Shown piece by piece: positions 1 through 8,326 of a stretch of 64,000 bases of DNA. This DNA comes from Herminiimonas arsenitoxidans (GTDB taxonomy: Bacteria > Pseudomonadota > Gammaproteobacteria > Burkholderiales > Burkholderiaceae_D). The DNA is taken from assembly GCF_900130075.1 (NCBI RefSeq), contig NZ_LT671418.1, forward strand, positions 186,001 to 250,000. Reading direction: 5' to 3'. The notes under the pieces were generated by a model. That model did no database searches. It was not told where the DNA came from and saw only the letters and a program-made list of their open reading frames with translations. Numbering within the stretch: position 1 is the first letter of the stretch; each line of letters opens with the position of its first letter. Made by a program: the position numbers and the translations under genes.

Positions 1-630
1 TTGCCGATGATTCTGGATTCCGAGCCTAAGCCTTTGGCTGACGATATCAATATTCAAATTCCATCCAAAGATACGCCGGCACCGGCTGCACAAGCCAAAT
101 CGGGCTTGGTACCGAAAGCAAGCAGCGAAGCAGCAGCAAGTAATGCGCTGAGTGCGGAAGAAGAGATTATCGAGCCTACGCCGGCCGCACCAGCCGAAGT
201 GGCTAAAGTCGAGACGCCGAAAGCAGACGTCAAAGTAGCTGAACCGGAGAAAAAACCGCAGGTTGCCGTGGTAAAACCGGAGTCTTCCGAACCAAAAGCA
301 ACTACGCATGCTCCAACGGTAAGCAAATCCGATGATGCGGCGCGTGCCCGTGCGATTTTGGAAGGGAAACCAGTTGCTTCCGCCGCCGCTCCTCATGCTT
401 CTGGCAAGGTGGTTTTGCAGGTCGCCGCACTGGCATCGCAGGACAAGGTCAATGAATTGCAGAAAAAGCTGCACGCAGCAGGTTTGAAGTCATATACGCA
501 GAAAGTGGCAACAGCGTCAGGTGAGCGCATTCGTGTACGCATAGGTCCATTCGCGAACGAAGCAGAAGCCGAGAAAACGCGTGCCAAACTGATCAAGCTC
601 GGTTTGAGCGGTAAATCGTTCCCGGCCTGA
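1..630 (+). CDS. SPOR domain protein (DedD-like), 5' end cut by window edge
   Basis: The visible 209 residues are the C-terminal part of a larger protein; the reading frame is open at base 1, so the true start lies outside. Residues 1-130 are a Pro/Ala/Lys/Glu-rich linker. From about residue 137 to the end there is a SPOR fold, recognisable from the VLQVAALA strand, the LQKKLHAAGL helix and the RIRVRIGPFANEAEAE segment. SPOR domains bind denuded peptidoglycan glycans at the septum, and DedD-like proteins are normally anchored in the inner membrane by an N-terminal helix that would be in the missing part. In Burkholderiales this gene usually sits between folC and cvpA, which fits the cvpA gene 30 bases downstream. 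The family call is firm; the exact role in division is inferred. Confidence 0.85.
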   Translation: MPMILDSEPKPLADDINIQIPSKDTPAPAAQAKSGLVPKASSEAAASNALSAEEEIIEPTPAAPAEVAKVETPKADVKVAEPEKKPQVAVVKPESSEPKATTHAPTVSKSDDAARARAILEGKPVASAAAPHASGKVVLQVAALASQDKVNELQKKLHAAGLKSYTQKVATASGERIRVRIGPFANEAEAEKTRAKLIKLGLSGKSFPA

Positions 631-660
631 TATGCAGCCGGGTGTTAAAGCAGATCGCCT

Positions 661-1149
661 GTGACGATTTTTGATTATCTGGTTTTATTTGTACTGATCT
701 GTTCTGTCGTGATCAGTACCTTGCGGGGATTGGTCAAAGAAATTCTGTCCCTGTTGAGCTGGATAGTGGCGTTTGTGGTTGCCAACGCATACGGCGAAGA
801 GTTGGCGGCACTATTGCCGGATATGCTGCCAGGCAACACGACACGCTTGATCGTAGGATTTATTGTCTTGTTCATCGGTGTACGCATCCTGATGGGCTTG
901 CTGACCATGGCGTTGAATGAAGTAGTCAAGGCGACCGGCTTAACCCTGGTGGATCGTGGCTTGGGTGGTTTGTTCGGTTTGGCGCGTGGTTTGGTGATTG
1001 TGCTGGCAGCTGTACTTTTGTGCGGCATGACGGCGATACCCGAACAGAGTTTTTGGAAAGAAGCATTGTTTAGTCCGTTGGCAGAAACTGCCGCGCGTAC
1101 GGTCATTCCTTTCCTGCCGGGCGACTTTGTTCGGCATATACAGTTTTGA
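661..1149 (+). CDS. cvpA: CvpA family inner-membrane protein
   Basis: A 162-residue protein with about four hydrophobic segments (roughly residues 4-22, 26-45, 62-82 and 100-122), the size and layout of CvpA, named for colicin V production in E. coli. It starts with GTG; the N-terminal FDYLVLFVLICS segment is typical of the family, where the Asp near the start is conserved. It follows the SPOR gene by 30 bases and precedes purF by 61 bases, the same order as in many proteobacteria, so the three are probably co-transcribed. Its molecular function is not settled; envelope homeostasis is the usual suggestion. Confidence 0.88.
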   Translation: MTIFDYLVLFVLICSVVISTLRGLVKEILSLLSWIVAFVVANAYGEELAALLPDMLPGNTTRLIVGFIVLFIGVRILMGLLTMALNEVVKATGLTLVDRGLGGLFGLARGLVIVLAAVLLCGMTAIPEQSFWKEALFSPLAETAARTVIPFLPGDFVRHIQF

Positions 1150-1210
1150 TTCATCCGATCCGTATCGGATGAACTCGCAGTTTTAATTTGTTCTAGTTGA
1201 GGAGTCCACC

Positions 1211-2728
1211 ATGTGTGGCATTGTTGGCGTTGTTTCTCACACCCCTGTAAATCAATTGATTTATGACGCGCTGCTGCTCTTGCAGCATCGCGGTCAGGAT
1301 GCAGCCGGTATCGCAACCGATAACGGCAATACATTCAGTATGCACAAAGCAAACGGTCTGGTACGGGATGTCTTCCGCACTCGCAATATGCGTTCGCTGT
1401 TCGGCAATTCGGGCGTAGGCCAAGTCCGTTATCCGACTGCTGGTTCATCCAGCGCAGACGAAGCGCAACCGTTTTACGTCAATGCACCGTTCGGCATCAT
1501 CATGGCGCACAACGGTAATCTGACGAACTGGGAACAGCTCAAAATCGAGATGTTCAAGAACGATCGTCGCCACATCAACACCACTTCCGATTCGGAAGTC
1601 CTGTTGAACGTGCTGGCACATGAAATCCAGCAAGCGACGACCGGTTACTCGCTCGATCCTGCTGCGATTTTCAAGGCAGTAGCGATGGTGCACAAACGCG
1701 TACGCGGTTCGTATGCAGTGACGGCGCAAATCGCCGGTTACGGTTTGCTGGCATTCCGTGATCCGTTCGGCATTCGTCCTTTGTGCATCGGCTTCAATGA
1801 AACTGATAAAGGTACCGAATATCTGGTTGCCAGCGAATCGGTAGCGCTTGAAGGTTTGGGCTTCCGTTTCCTGCGCGATGTATTGCCGGGCGAAGCGATT
1901 TTCATTGATATCGATGGCAAGCTCTACAACCAGCAATGTGCAGAAAATCCTACGCTGAATCCATGCGCGTTCGAGTTCGTTTATTTCGCCCGTCCTGATT
2001 CCATCATCGATGGTGCTTCGGTCTATGCAACACGCCTGAAAATGGGCGAGTACCTGGCCGATAAAATCAAACGTGAAATGCCTTTGGGCGACATTGATGT
2101 AGTGATGCCGATTCCGGATTCATCGCGTCCAGCTGCGATGGAATTGGCGCACAAGCTCAATATCGAATACCGCGAAGGTTTCATCAAGAACCGTTATATC
2201 GGTCGCACCTTCCTGATGCCAGGACAAGCTATCCGTAGCAAGTCGGTACGTCAGAAACTGAATGCGATTGGTTCCGAGTTCAAAGGCAAGAATGTATTGC
2301 TGGTCGATGACTCCATCGTCCGTGGTACTACCAGCCGCGAAATCGTACAGATGGCGCGTGAAGCTGGCGCGAAGAAAGTGATTTTCGCTTCTGCAGCACC
2401 ACCGGTTAAATTCCCTAACGTGTACGGCATCGATATGCCTACCCGTGCTGAATTGATCGCTTACGGTCGCACTACGGAAGAAGTTTGCCGTGAAATTACC
2501 GCTGATGCCTTGATCTATCAGGACATCGAAGCATTGAAGAGTTCCATCTCCGATATCAATCCAGCGTTGAAGAGCCTGGAAGCTTCCTGCTTTGACGGTA
2601 TTTATGTGACTGGCGATATTTCGCGCGATTACCTGGATCGTATTGAATTTGCTCGTAATAATCCGAAACCGGAAGTGGACGACGCTGTGCGTTCGCAATT
2701 GAATTTGAATCTGGCACAGGTCGATTAA
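1211..2728 (+). CDS. purF: amidophosphoribosyltransferase
   Basis: Catalyses the first committed step of de novo purine synthesis, turning PRPP and glutamine into 5-phosphoribosylamine. The 505-residue length is normal. The protein opens with MCGIVGVV, so removal of Met exposes the catalytic Cys of the class II glutamine amidotransferase (Ntn) domain (about 1-230). The phosphoribosyltransferase half carries the PRPP loop [14 protein letters not shown] at about 360-374. The start is supported by a GAGGAG ribosome-binding site 8 bases upstream. A terminator-like hairpin follows before metZ. Purine-repressor control is plausible, but I see no clear operator. Confidence 0.97.
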   Translation: MCGIVGVVSHTPVNQLIYDALLLLQHRGQDAAGIATDNGNTFSMHKANGLVRDVFRTRNMRSLFGNSGVGQVRYPTAGSSSADEAQPFYVNAPFGIIMAHNGNLTNWEQLKIEMFKNDRRHINTTSDSEVLLNVLAHEIQQATTGYSLDPAAIFKAVAMVHKRVRGSYAVTAQIAGYGLLAFRDPFGIRPLCIGFNETDKGTEYLVASESVALEGLGFRFLRDVLPGEAIFIDIDGKLYNQQCAENPTLNPCAFEFVYFARPDSIIDGASVYATRLKMGEYLADKIKREMPLGDIDVVMPIPDSSRPAAMELAHKLNIEYREGFIKNRYIGRTFLMPGQAIRSKSVRQKLNAIGSEFKGKNVLLVDDSIVRGTTSREIVQMAREAGAKKVIFASAAPPVKFPNVYGIDMPTRAELIAYGRTTEEVCREITADALIYQDIEALKSSISDINPALKSLEASCFDGIYVTGDISRDYLDRIEFARNNPKPEVDDAVRSQLNLNLAQVD

Positions 2729-2753
2729 GTTTAATTTAATTGACGCTGTAGCC

Positions 2754-2796
2754 ATGCCTGATCTGTACACGCAAGTGTGCGTTCAGGCATTTTTTC
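2754..2796 (+). terminator. terminator-like hairpin between purF and metZ
   Basis: ATGCCTGA (2754-2761) pairs with TCAGGCAT (2783-2790). An inner ACAC/GTGT stem lies inside the loop, and six pyrimidines (TTTTTC) follow at once. This is the form of an intrinsic terminator for purF. It ends only about 10 bases before the metZ start codon. Confidence 0.7.
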
Positions 2797-2805
2797 TGGG
2801 CCACC

Positions 2806-4050
2806 ATGACTGACTCCAAAAAATACGGCTTTACCACGACTACTTTGCACAGCGATCGCCAGAAAGCGATTGAGCATGGTTCGTTGCACAAACCTATCCA
2901 CACCTCTGTAACCTTCGGCTATAACGATGCACGCGAGCTGGCGACGGTATTCCAAGGCAAACAGCCAGGTTATCGTTACGGCCGCCAAGGCAATCCGACA
3001 GTTGCTGCGCTGGAAGACAAAGTCAACAAGATGGAAGATGGCTTGTCGACGATTTGCTTCGCTACCGGCATGGCCGCGATTGGCGCTGTGGTGCAGGCTC
3101 TGTTACGCGAAGGCGATCACGTTGTTTCGTCGGCTTTTCTGTTCGGCAATACCAATAGCTTGTGGCAAACCGTAGGCGGGCAGGGCGTACAGATCGCGAT
3201 GGTTGATGCGACTGATGTCAAGAACGTTGAAGCCGCGATCCAGCCAAATACACGCATCGTCTTTGTTGAAACCATAGCCAATCCGCGTACTCAAGTCGCG
3301 GATCTGGCGCGCATCGGCAAGTTATGCGCGGAGCGCGGTATTGTCTATATCGTCGATAACACGATGACTTCGCCGTATTTGTTCCGTCCAAAAGCAGTTG
3401 GTGCCAGCATCGTCATCAATGCACTGACCAAATCGATAGGCGGGCACGGCAATGCACTGGGCGGTAGCCTGACGGATACGGGGCTGTATGATTGGTCGCG
3501 TTTCCCGAATATTCTGGAAACCTATAAGCGCTATCCAACAGCGCAATGGGGCATGGCGCAAATACGTGCCAAAGCCTTGCGTGATTTTGGTGGTTCATTA
3601 GGACCGGAAGCAGCACATCATCTGGCTGTTGGTGCTGAAACGATGGCGCTGCGCCTGGATCGTGAATGCGCAAATGCACTGGCAGTAGCGCAAATGCTGG
3701 AAGCTGATGAACGTGTGGCAGCGGTGTATTACCCAGGTTTGAAATCGCATCCACAGCACGCGATTTCGACTGAATTATTCCGTGCTTATGGCAGCTTGTT
3801 CAGCTTCGAGTTGAAGGATGGTATCGATTGCTTCGATTATCTGAATCGCTTGCAACTGGGTGTGTCTGCCAGCAATCTGGGTGATACCCGCACGCTGGTG
3901 ATTCCGGTCGCGCACACCATTTTTTATGAAATGGGTGCGGAACGTCGCGCCAGCATGGGCATTGCAGAATCGCTGATACGCGTATCGATAGGTATCGAAG
4001 ATACCGTCGATCTGGTGGAAGATTTCCGTCAGGCCTTGGACGTCGCTTAA
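2806..4050 (+). CDS. metZ: O-succinylhomoserine sulfhydrylase
   Basis: A PLP enzyme of the Cys/Met metabolism family that makes homocysteine from O-succinylhomoserine and sulfide, the direct-sulfhydrylation route to methionine. The 414 residues include the YRYGRQGNPT segment near the N terminus, the VDNTMTSPY loop holding the cofactor-binding Asp, and the Schiff-base lysine in NALTKSIGGHG (Lys at about 209). The purF-metZ order is typical of beta- and gammaproteobacteria. The start codon has only a weak ribosome-binding site (CTGGG) and lies directly behind the purF hairpin, so expression by read-through or from a promoter inside purF is likely. O-acetylhomoserine sulfhydrylase is the nearest alternative activity. 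Confidence 0.94.
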   Translation: MTDSKKYGFTTTTLHSDRQKAIEHGSLHKPIHTSVTFGYNDARELATVFQGKQPGYRYGRQGNPTVAALEDKVNKMEDGLSTICFATGMAAIGAVVQALLREGDHVVSSAFLFGNTNSLWQTVGGQGVQIAMVDATDVKNVEAAIQPNTRIVFVETIANPRTQVADLARIGKLCAERGIVYIVDNTMTSPYLFRPKAVGASIVINALTKSIGGHGNALGGSLTDTGLYDWSRFPNILETYKRYPTAQWGMAQIRAKALRDFGGSLGPEAAHHLAVGAETMALRLDRECANALAVAQMLEADERVAAVYYPGLKSHPQHAISTELFRAYGSLFSFELKDGIDCFDYLNRLQLGVSASNLGDTRTLVIPVAHTIFYEMGAERRASMGIAESLIRVSIGIEDTVDLVEDFRQALDVA

Positions 4051-4070
4051 ATCTAGCTAGGCGCTCGTTT

Positions 4071-4667
4071 CTAAGGCAATAAAGTCTTGGCAGCGAGCGC
4101 ATCCAGTACTTTGGTGCTTGGTTGCGGCACAAAATTCTGCAAGCGATATAACAGTTCCGATGCATTCTTCTCATGCATCATCAATTCGGCTTGATTGGCT
4201 TTGACAAAACCTTGTGCTACCTGGTTTTGCAAGAAGGCGATTAGTCCGTCGTAGAAACCATCTACGTTCAAGACACCTATCGGTTTTTCATGAAAACCGA
4301 GTTGTGACCAGGTGAGAATTTCAAACAGTTCTTCCAACGTGCCTATTCCGCCAGGCATCGCAACAAATCCATCCGACAGTTCCGCCATCATGGCTTTGCG
4401 CTCATGCATGTCTTTAACGACGTGCAAATGGGTTAATTGCTTGTGTCCGACTTCCTTGTCCATCAAGGCTTGCGGGATCACGCCGGTTGCTTCTCCGCCT
4501 AAACGCAGGATTTCATTGGCGATGGTGCCCATCAAGCCGACGTTGCCGCCACCATACACCAACGTGATTTGACGATCGACCATTTCTTTTGCCAGTGTGC
4601 GTGCAGCTTCAGCGTACACCGGTTTGGCTCCATAAGAAGAGCCGCAATAAACACAAAGAGATTTCAT
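4071..4667 (-). CDS. LOG-family nucleotide phosphoribohydrolase (Rossmann fold, TIGR00730 type)
   Basis: A 198-residue protein of the LOG / lysine-decarboxylase-like family. It has the GGGNVGLMG nucleotide-binding loop (about 40-48) and the diagnostic PGGIGTLEE motif (about 104-112). Family members cleave nucleoside 5'-monophosphates, cytokinin ribotides in the founding cases, to release the free base and ribose 5-phosphate; in bacteria some act in nucleotide turnover. It converges with metZ with about 20 bases between the stops. The older label 'lysine decarboxylase' would be misleading, because no decarboxylase fold is present. Substrate unknown. Confidence 0.9.
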   Translation of the reverse strand: MKSLCVYCGSSYGAKPVYAEAARTLAKEMVDRQITLVYGGGNVGLMGTIANEILRLGGEATGVIPQALMDKEVGHKQLTHLHVVKDMHERKAMMAELSDGFVAMPGGIGTLEELFEILTWSQLGFHEKPIGVLNVDGFYDGLIAFLQNQVAQGFVKANQAELMMHEKNASELLYRLQNFVPQPSTKVLDALAAKTLLP

Positions 4668-4719
4668 TTTCGAAACAAGGAGATAGGTGAGAAGTGAGTA
4701 TTCTGATGCTGTAGAGGGC

Positions 4720-4742
4720 GGGTTTGCGCTAGGCGCAAACCC
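4720..4742. repeat. perfect hairpin, 10-bp stem
   Basis: GGGTTTGCGC (4720-4729), a 3-base loop TAG, then GCGCAAACCC (4733-4742). It lies between the stop of the phasin-like gene and the start of the LOG gene. No T-tract follows on either strand, so it may protect an mRNA end or terminate weakly rather than act as a classical intrinsic terminator. Confidence 0.6.
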
Positions 4743-4773
4743 TGCGATACGAGATATTAGTCAGGATTAAATG

Positions 4774-5370
4774 TTAAGCAGTTTTTACTGCAGCTTTGCG
4801 TGCTGCAGGTTTTTTCGCTGCAGCCTTCTTGGCTGGCGCTTTCTTAGCTGGAGCCTTTTTTGCTGCTGGTTTGGCCGCTACCTTTTTCGCTACGGCTTTC
4901 TTTGCTGCTGTTTTCTTGGCAGCCATTTTTTTGCCTGCGGCCTTTTTCGTCGTCGGTTTTTTTGCACCGACGGCTGCAGCGCCTTTTTTGGTTAGTGTAT
5001 CGATGCGCTTATGCAGTGCTTCCAATTCTTTTTTGGTTGAGACACCAAAATGATTGAGGGAGTTAGCGACTGTGTTTTCGATCAGCTGTTCCAGTTTGTC
5101 CCATGAGCTGGACGCCTGTTTGCCTACGTTATTGCTGAGTTTGAGCAAGCCATCCGACACATCGGCCACTTTGTTTTCAGCGATTTTTCGCGTGCGTTTG
5201 TGCAGGCTGCTGCCTTTTTTTGCCAGTTTGGCGAGTACTTTTTCGCCTTCTTGTTGTGTCTTGGCAAAGGCTTCGAGACCGGCTTGCCAGATTTGCTGGG
5301 CTGAGGCGTGTACGCCATCGCTCAATTGTTTGCTGCCTGATTTAGTTGCTTTTTTCAGTTTCTTTACCAT
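4774..5370 (-). CDS. phasin-family protein with a Lys/Ala-rich histone-like tail
   Basis: I chose the ATG at 5370, preceded by GGAG 7 bases upstream. The frame is open for 28 codons further, but that stretch has no good start signal. The 198-residue protein has an amphipathic helical N-terminal part (about 1-115) resembling PhaI/PhaF-type granule proteins. From about 120 on comes a tail of repeated AAKK / APAKKA units with about 25 lysines, like the C-terminal domain of PhaF or histone H1-like proteins. Proteins of this build bind polyhydroxyalkanoate granules through the front half and DNA through the tail, helping granules segregate. No PHA synthesis gene is nearby, so the granule link rests on the domain alone. 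Confidence 0.8.
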   Translation of the reverse strand: MVKKLKKATKSGSKQLSDGVHASAQQIWQAGLEAFAKTQQEGEKVLAKLAKKGSSLHKRTRKIAENKVADVSDGLLKLSNNVGKQASSSWDKLEQLIENTVANSLNHFGVSTKKELEALHKRIDTLTKKGAAAVGAKKPTTKKAAGKKMAAKKTAAKKAVAKKVAAKPAAKKAPAKKAPAKKAAAKKPAARKAAVKTA

Positions 5371-5598
5371 GTGACTTCTCCGCTTTTTGGTTAAACAAAA
5401 ATGCCATGTCAGGCATGGCCCGTCCATCAAGATGAATACTGAAATTACAAGCAATTATAGTTGTAATAATCAACATACCACTTGGACTACAGTGAATGGG
5501 CAAGATTCACATTTTTATTTATTACGAGTGAGATGAAGGTGAAGCGGAGAGCTGCGATGGACGCACGCCAGCAATATAGCTGGCGTACATGGCATTTC

Positions 5599-6096
5599 TT
5601 ATTGGACCTTGCTGACCTGGATCAGTTTGGTACCGGTGATGCGGTCATGTAAAAACTGTCGACTTGGATGGATATAGGCAGCGAGGGACCAGGCAGCGAC
5701 ATTGGCCAGAACAATGGCAACCGCGGTCCACATTTTGGCGTCCAAGGCCCATGCGATCGCAAGCCCTGGCAAGAACCATAGCCATGCAAGGAGGTAACGC
5801 GCCACGGCGTGTTTAAAGCCCAATGGATAGCCATCTATCGTAACGAGGCGGATGCGCCAGGTTTTCATCGGCAAGGTTTGGCCACTATGTATCCAGAACC
5901 AGACGAAATAAGCGCCTACTACAAAAAATAGCCAGTACTGCAAGGCATGTCGCAGATAGAGGGCATTGCGTTGTTGAAAAATCGTTGAGAACAGTAAGCC
6001 TGCAATCGCCACGACGCCAAATAACAGCACGCCTTCATAAATCATGGTGGTCAAACGGCGTTTGATTGTAGGCGTATCTGAATTATTCAATTGCAT
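5599..6096 (-). CDS. RDD family membrane protein
   Basis: A 165-residue protein with three to four hydrophobic segments. The RRLTTMIYEGVLLFG start corresponds to the Arg-Asp-Asp-type first helix of the RDD family, here with Tyr-Glu in place of the Asp pair. Function is unknown in most members. It is the last gene of a leftward group: ECF sigma factor, DUF3619, DUF3106, RDD, each separated by no more than about 15 bases. This order recurs in Burkholderiales, so a shared transcript is likely. Confidence 0.85.
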   Translation of the reverse strand: MQLNNSDTPTIKRRLTTMIYEGVLLFGVVAIAGLLFSTIFQQRNALYLRHALQYWLFFVVGAYFVWFWIHSGQTLPMKTWRIRLVTIDGYPLGFKHAVARYLLAWLWFLPGLAIAWALDAKMWTAVAIVLANVAAWSLAAYIHPSRQFLHDRITGTKLIQVSKVQ

Positions 6097-6111
6097 TGCA
6101 TGGAGTCAGAA

Positions 6112-6831
6112 TCAAGGCGCAGGAGAAGGAGTCGGAGCTGGTGCTTGTATAGGCGTTGATATAGGCAAAGACGGCTGAATTGCTTCTGCACGCGGCAACG
6201 GTTGTTTTGTCGGTATCGGTTTTGATATTACTTTTGCTTGCGCTTGCGCAGCATTCTTGCCGATAGGTGGGCGCGGTGGATTCACTATGCGTTTTTTGGG
6301 TGGGGAGGTTTCAGCCAACTGTTTTTTCTTTTCATCGGAGAGTTGTTGATACTCTTCCCATTGCTTGGTTTTTTGTTCGGCGTTGAGTTTTTTTGCCCGG
6401 TTATAGTTTTCGCGGGCAAGGCGCCGTTGGTCAGGCGTCAGCTTGACCCAATCACGCATACGTTCTTGCATGCGTTCTTGATCGCTAGGCGACATGGTGG
6501 TGAATCTATTTGCTAGTTCCAGCCATTTTTCTCTGCGGAAGGAATCCAGCTTGTTCCAATCGCCAGCCAGTGGTGCCAGAGCGGTTTTTTGCGCAGGGCT
6601 TAACTTGTTCCAATCGGATTTGTTGCCGCTGGTTTTGGCTACAGAGGTGGGTTTGGCAGTCGGTTTGGCTGGAGGCACGGCGACGGCCAGCGCCGGTGCG
6701 TGCACTGGTGGCGCAGGTGCGTCAGCCGGCATTGCCTGTATTGCACCAGTGTATGCAAGAGACAAGACTGCTAGGGATGTAGCGATTTTCCCGAGATGAG
6801 GTATATCCAGGGGAAAAGTCCATACCTTCAT
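6112..6831 (-). CDS. DUF3106 protein, exported
   Basis: 239 residues with an N-terminal hydrophobic segment (about 13-34) that could be a signal peptide ending near AMPADAPA, then an Ala/Pro/Lys linker. The conserved DUF3106 core (about 75-180) is rich in Trp, Lys, Arg and Glu with W-x-x-L-x-x-x-Q/E repeats such as WNKLSPAQ, WVKLTPDQRR and WEEYQQLSDEKK. A Pro-rich tail follows. It looks like a periplasmic stress protein with helical repeats. It starts 2 bases after the DUF3619 stop and is probably coupled to it and the ECF sigma factor. No biochemical function is known to me. Confidence 0.85.
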   Translation of the reverse strand: MKVWTFPLDIPHLGKIATSLAVLSLAYTGAIQAMPADAPAPPVHAPALAVAVPPAKPTAKPTSVAKTSGNKSDWNKLSPAQKTALAPLAGDWNKLDSFRREKWLELANRFTTMSPSDQERMQERMRDWVKLTPDQRRLARENYNRAKKLNAEQKTKQWEEYQQLSDEKKKQLAETSPPKKRIVNPPRPPIGKNAAQAQAKVISKPIPTKQPLPRAEAIQPSLPISTPIQAPAPTPSPAP

Positions 6832-6833
6832 GC

Positions 6834-7241
6834 CTATTTATCCCCTTTTGCCAGAAATGCATCAAAACCATGGTCGAGATAAGCCGACAGCGGCAAGTCA
6901 TCAGTTAATACTTCGGCATCAATGGAGGCGGAGTCGATGATTTGCTGATGTTGCTCAAATTGATAGATGCCTATCAAACCGAACACCAAGGCAGCCAGCG
7001 GTACGGCCAAGCCCATGCGGCCTAACCAGGCCCAGAGGTTGTTGTGTGAGGACGTGCTGCTATGACCGGCGAGCGCCACCTGCGGCACAAATACAGTCGC
7101 CTTAGACTCTTGTTTTTTATGTGATAACGCCATCTTGCGCGCAGATGCCAGACGTTCGGCAGTTTTTTCCGATACATTATTGGCGCTTTCGTCCAGCGCA
7201 TGGCTTAGTTTGTAAGCGAGATTCAGGTCTTTGGTGTTCAT
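6834..7241 (-). CDS. DUF3619 protein, single-pass membrane, possible anti-sigma partner
   Basis: I set the start at the ATG at 7241, where the protein begins MNTKDLNLAYKLSHALDES; the longer frame upstream only overlaps the sigma gene. The 135 residues comprise a cytoplasmic N-terminal half, one transmembrane segment at about residues 75-95, and a short acidic C-terminal part. Its start overlaps the sigma factor stop by four bases. A small membrane protein translationally coupled to an ECF sigma factor suggests an anti-sigma or sensor role, but the family is uncharacterised and this is inference from position. Confidence 0.85.
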   Translation of the reverse strand: MNTKDLNLAYKLSHALDESANNVSEKTAERLASARKMALSHKKQESKATVFVPQVALAGHSSTSSHNNLWAWLGRMGLAVPLAALVFGLIGIYQFEQHQQIIDSASIDAEVLTDDLPLSAYLDHGFDAFLAKGDK

Positions 7242-7807
7242 AAGTAGATTCCTTTGGCTTTCAGCGCCTGGGCCAGAGCGTGCGTCGCACGAGAGCAGTG
7301 TGTTTTCACACTTCCTTCGGAGCATCCCATGATGGCGGCGGTTTCTGCCACGTTCAGATCCTGCCAATAACGCATCAGGAAGGCTTCTCGTTGACGTGAG
7401 GGGAGATTTTGTACTTCATTCTCGATAAATTCGAGTACTTGCTTGCGTTCCAACTTGCCCAAACCGGTTTCGGCACCATAGCTGCCTTCTTCCGCTTCTA
7501 TCATATCCATCGCATCGAAATTTTCCTGGTCTTCCTGTTTGTTGCCAAAGCTGGAAAACAGGCTGATCCATGAGGAGCGGACCTTTTCGCGGCGGAAATA
7601 ATCGCGGATGGTGTTTTGCAAGATGCGCTGAAACAGCATAGGTAACTCAGCTGCCGGTTTGTCACCGTATTTTTCAGCGAGTTTGATCATGGCATCCTGG
7701 ACTATATCCAGCGCCGATTCTTCTTTACGAACAGCGTACACCGCCTGCTTGAAAGCACGGCGTTCTACATCTTCAAGAAAATCCGAAAGTTCTTTATCAG
7801 TTGCCAT
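7238..7807 (-). CDS. ECF RNA polymerase sigma factor
   Basis: 189 residues with sigma region 2 (about 20-90, including SALDIVQDAMIKLAE and the DYFRREKVR end of helix 2.4) and region 4 (about 125-180, with LPSRQREAFLMRYWQDLNVAE and the recognition helix CSEGSVKTHCSRATHAL). This is the short two-domain build of ECF sigma factors. It heads a four-gene leftward group with DUF3619, DUF3106 and RDD. ECF factors usually activate their own promoter; I could not identify a convincing -35/-10 pair upstream. The target regulon is unknown. Confidence 0.92.
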   Translation of the reverse strand: MATDKELSDFLEDVERRAFKQAVYAVRKEESALDIVQDAMIKLAEKYGDKPAAELPMLFQRILQNTIRDYFRREKVRSSWISLFSSFGNKQEDQENFDAMDMIEAEEGSYGAETGLGKLERKQVLEFIENEVQNLPSRQREAFLMRYWQDLNVAETAAIMGCSEGSVKTHCSRATHALAQALKAKGIYL

Positions 7808-8326
7808 TGGATGCAGCGCATTCGAAAGAACGCTGCCGAAGATGTTTCGGGATGAGATGTCTCAACAATTATTCGACGATCACGTTTTTAAACTGCAGGC
7901 ATGCTAGCAAAAAAGCCTCGTTTGCGGGTACTTTTTACGCAAAATCGTTGATTCCAAACAGCTTTTCTGGAATTTAGCTTGACCAGAATTGTGCAACGCA
8001 GTAACGTATCGTTCCCCTTACCATCTCAAAGGGTACCCATGGTCTTTTAGCATGTTGCGCATGATGCAACTTTGTTAGAAGACGCGCTTCAAAAATTTGA
8101 AAGCTGTTTGCTCTAACCCGCGCCACAAGCGCGAGAAATTCGCATATTGCTGCAGAACCTCTGGCTGAACGAGTCGCGTTAAGCGTCTTTTTGAAACACA
8201 TTCACAGATGTGTGACGAATTGGCGTGACCGCACAAAAAAGGAATGCCTAAGCACTGTCGCATTGAGCGGTTTCATCAGGAGAGAGCATCCGATCAATTT
8301 CCAATGGACCTTGAAAGGACGTTAGC
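7808..8326. other. 519-base gap between the ECF sigma gene and ilvB; leader with hairpins
   Basis: No protein gene is supported here. The gap must contain the leftward promoter of the sigma gene and the rightward promoter of ilvB. I see several perfect small stems on the ilvB side: GTTGC/GCAAC (8054-8070), CGCGC-CACAA-GCGCG (8119-8133) and ACACAT/ATGTGT (8196-8213). An inverted repeat ATTCCA/TGGAAT lies near 7951-7974. A structured leader for ilvB is possible; no leader peptide rich in Leu, Ile or Val codons is visible. Confidence 0.5.

Noticed and set aside
2754..2796. Riboswitch (SAM-type) before metZ
   Set aside because: The gap is under 80 bases and shows only a terminator-type stem, too small for known SAM-I or SAM-II cores.
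4771..5374. Phe/Ala-rich ORFs opposite the phasin-like gene
   Set aside because: They are antisense shadows of the Lys/Ala repeat tail and have no start signals.
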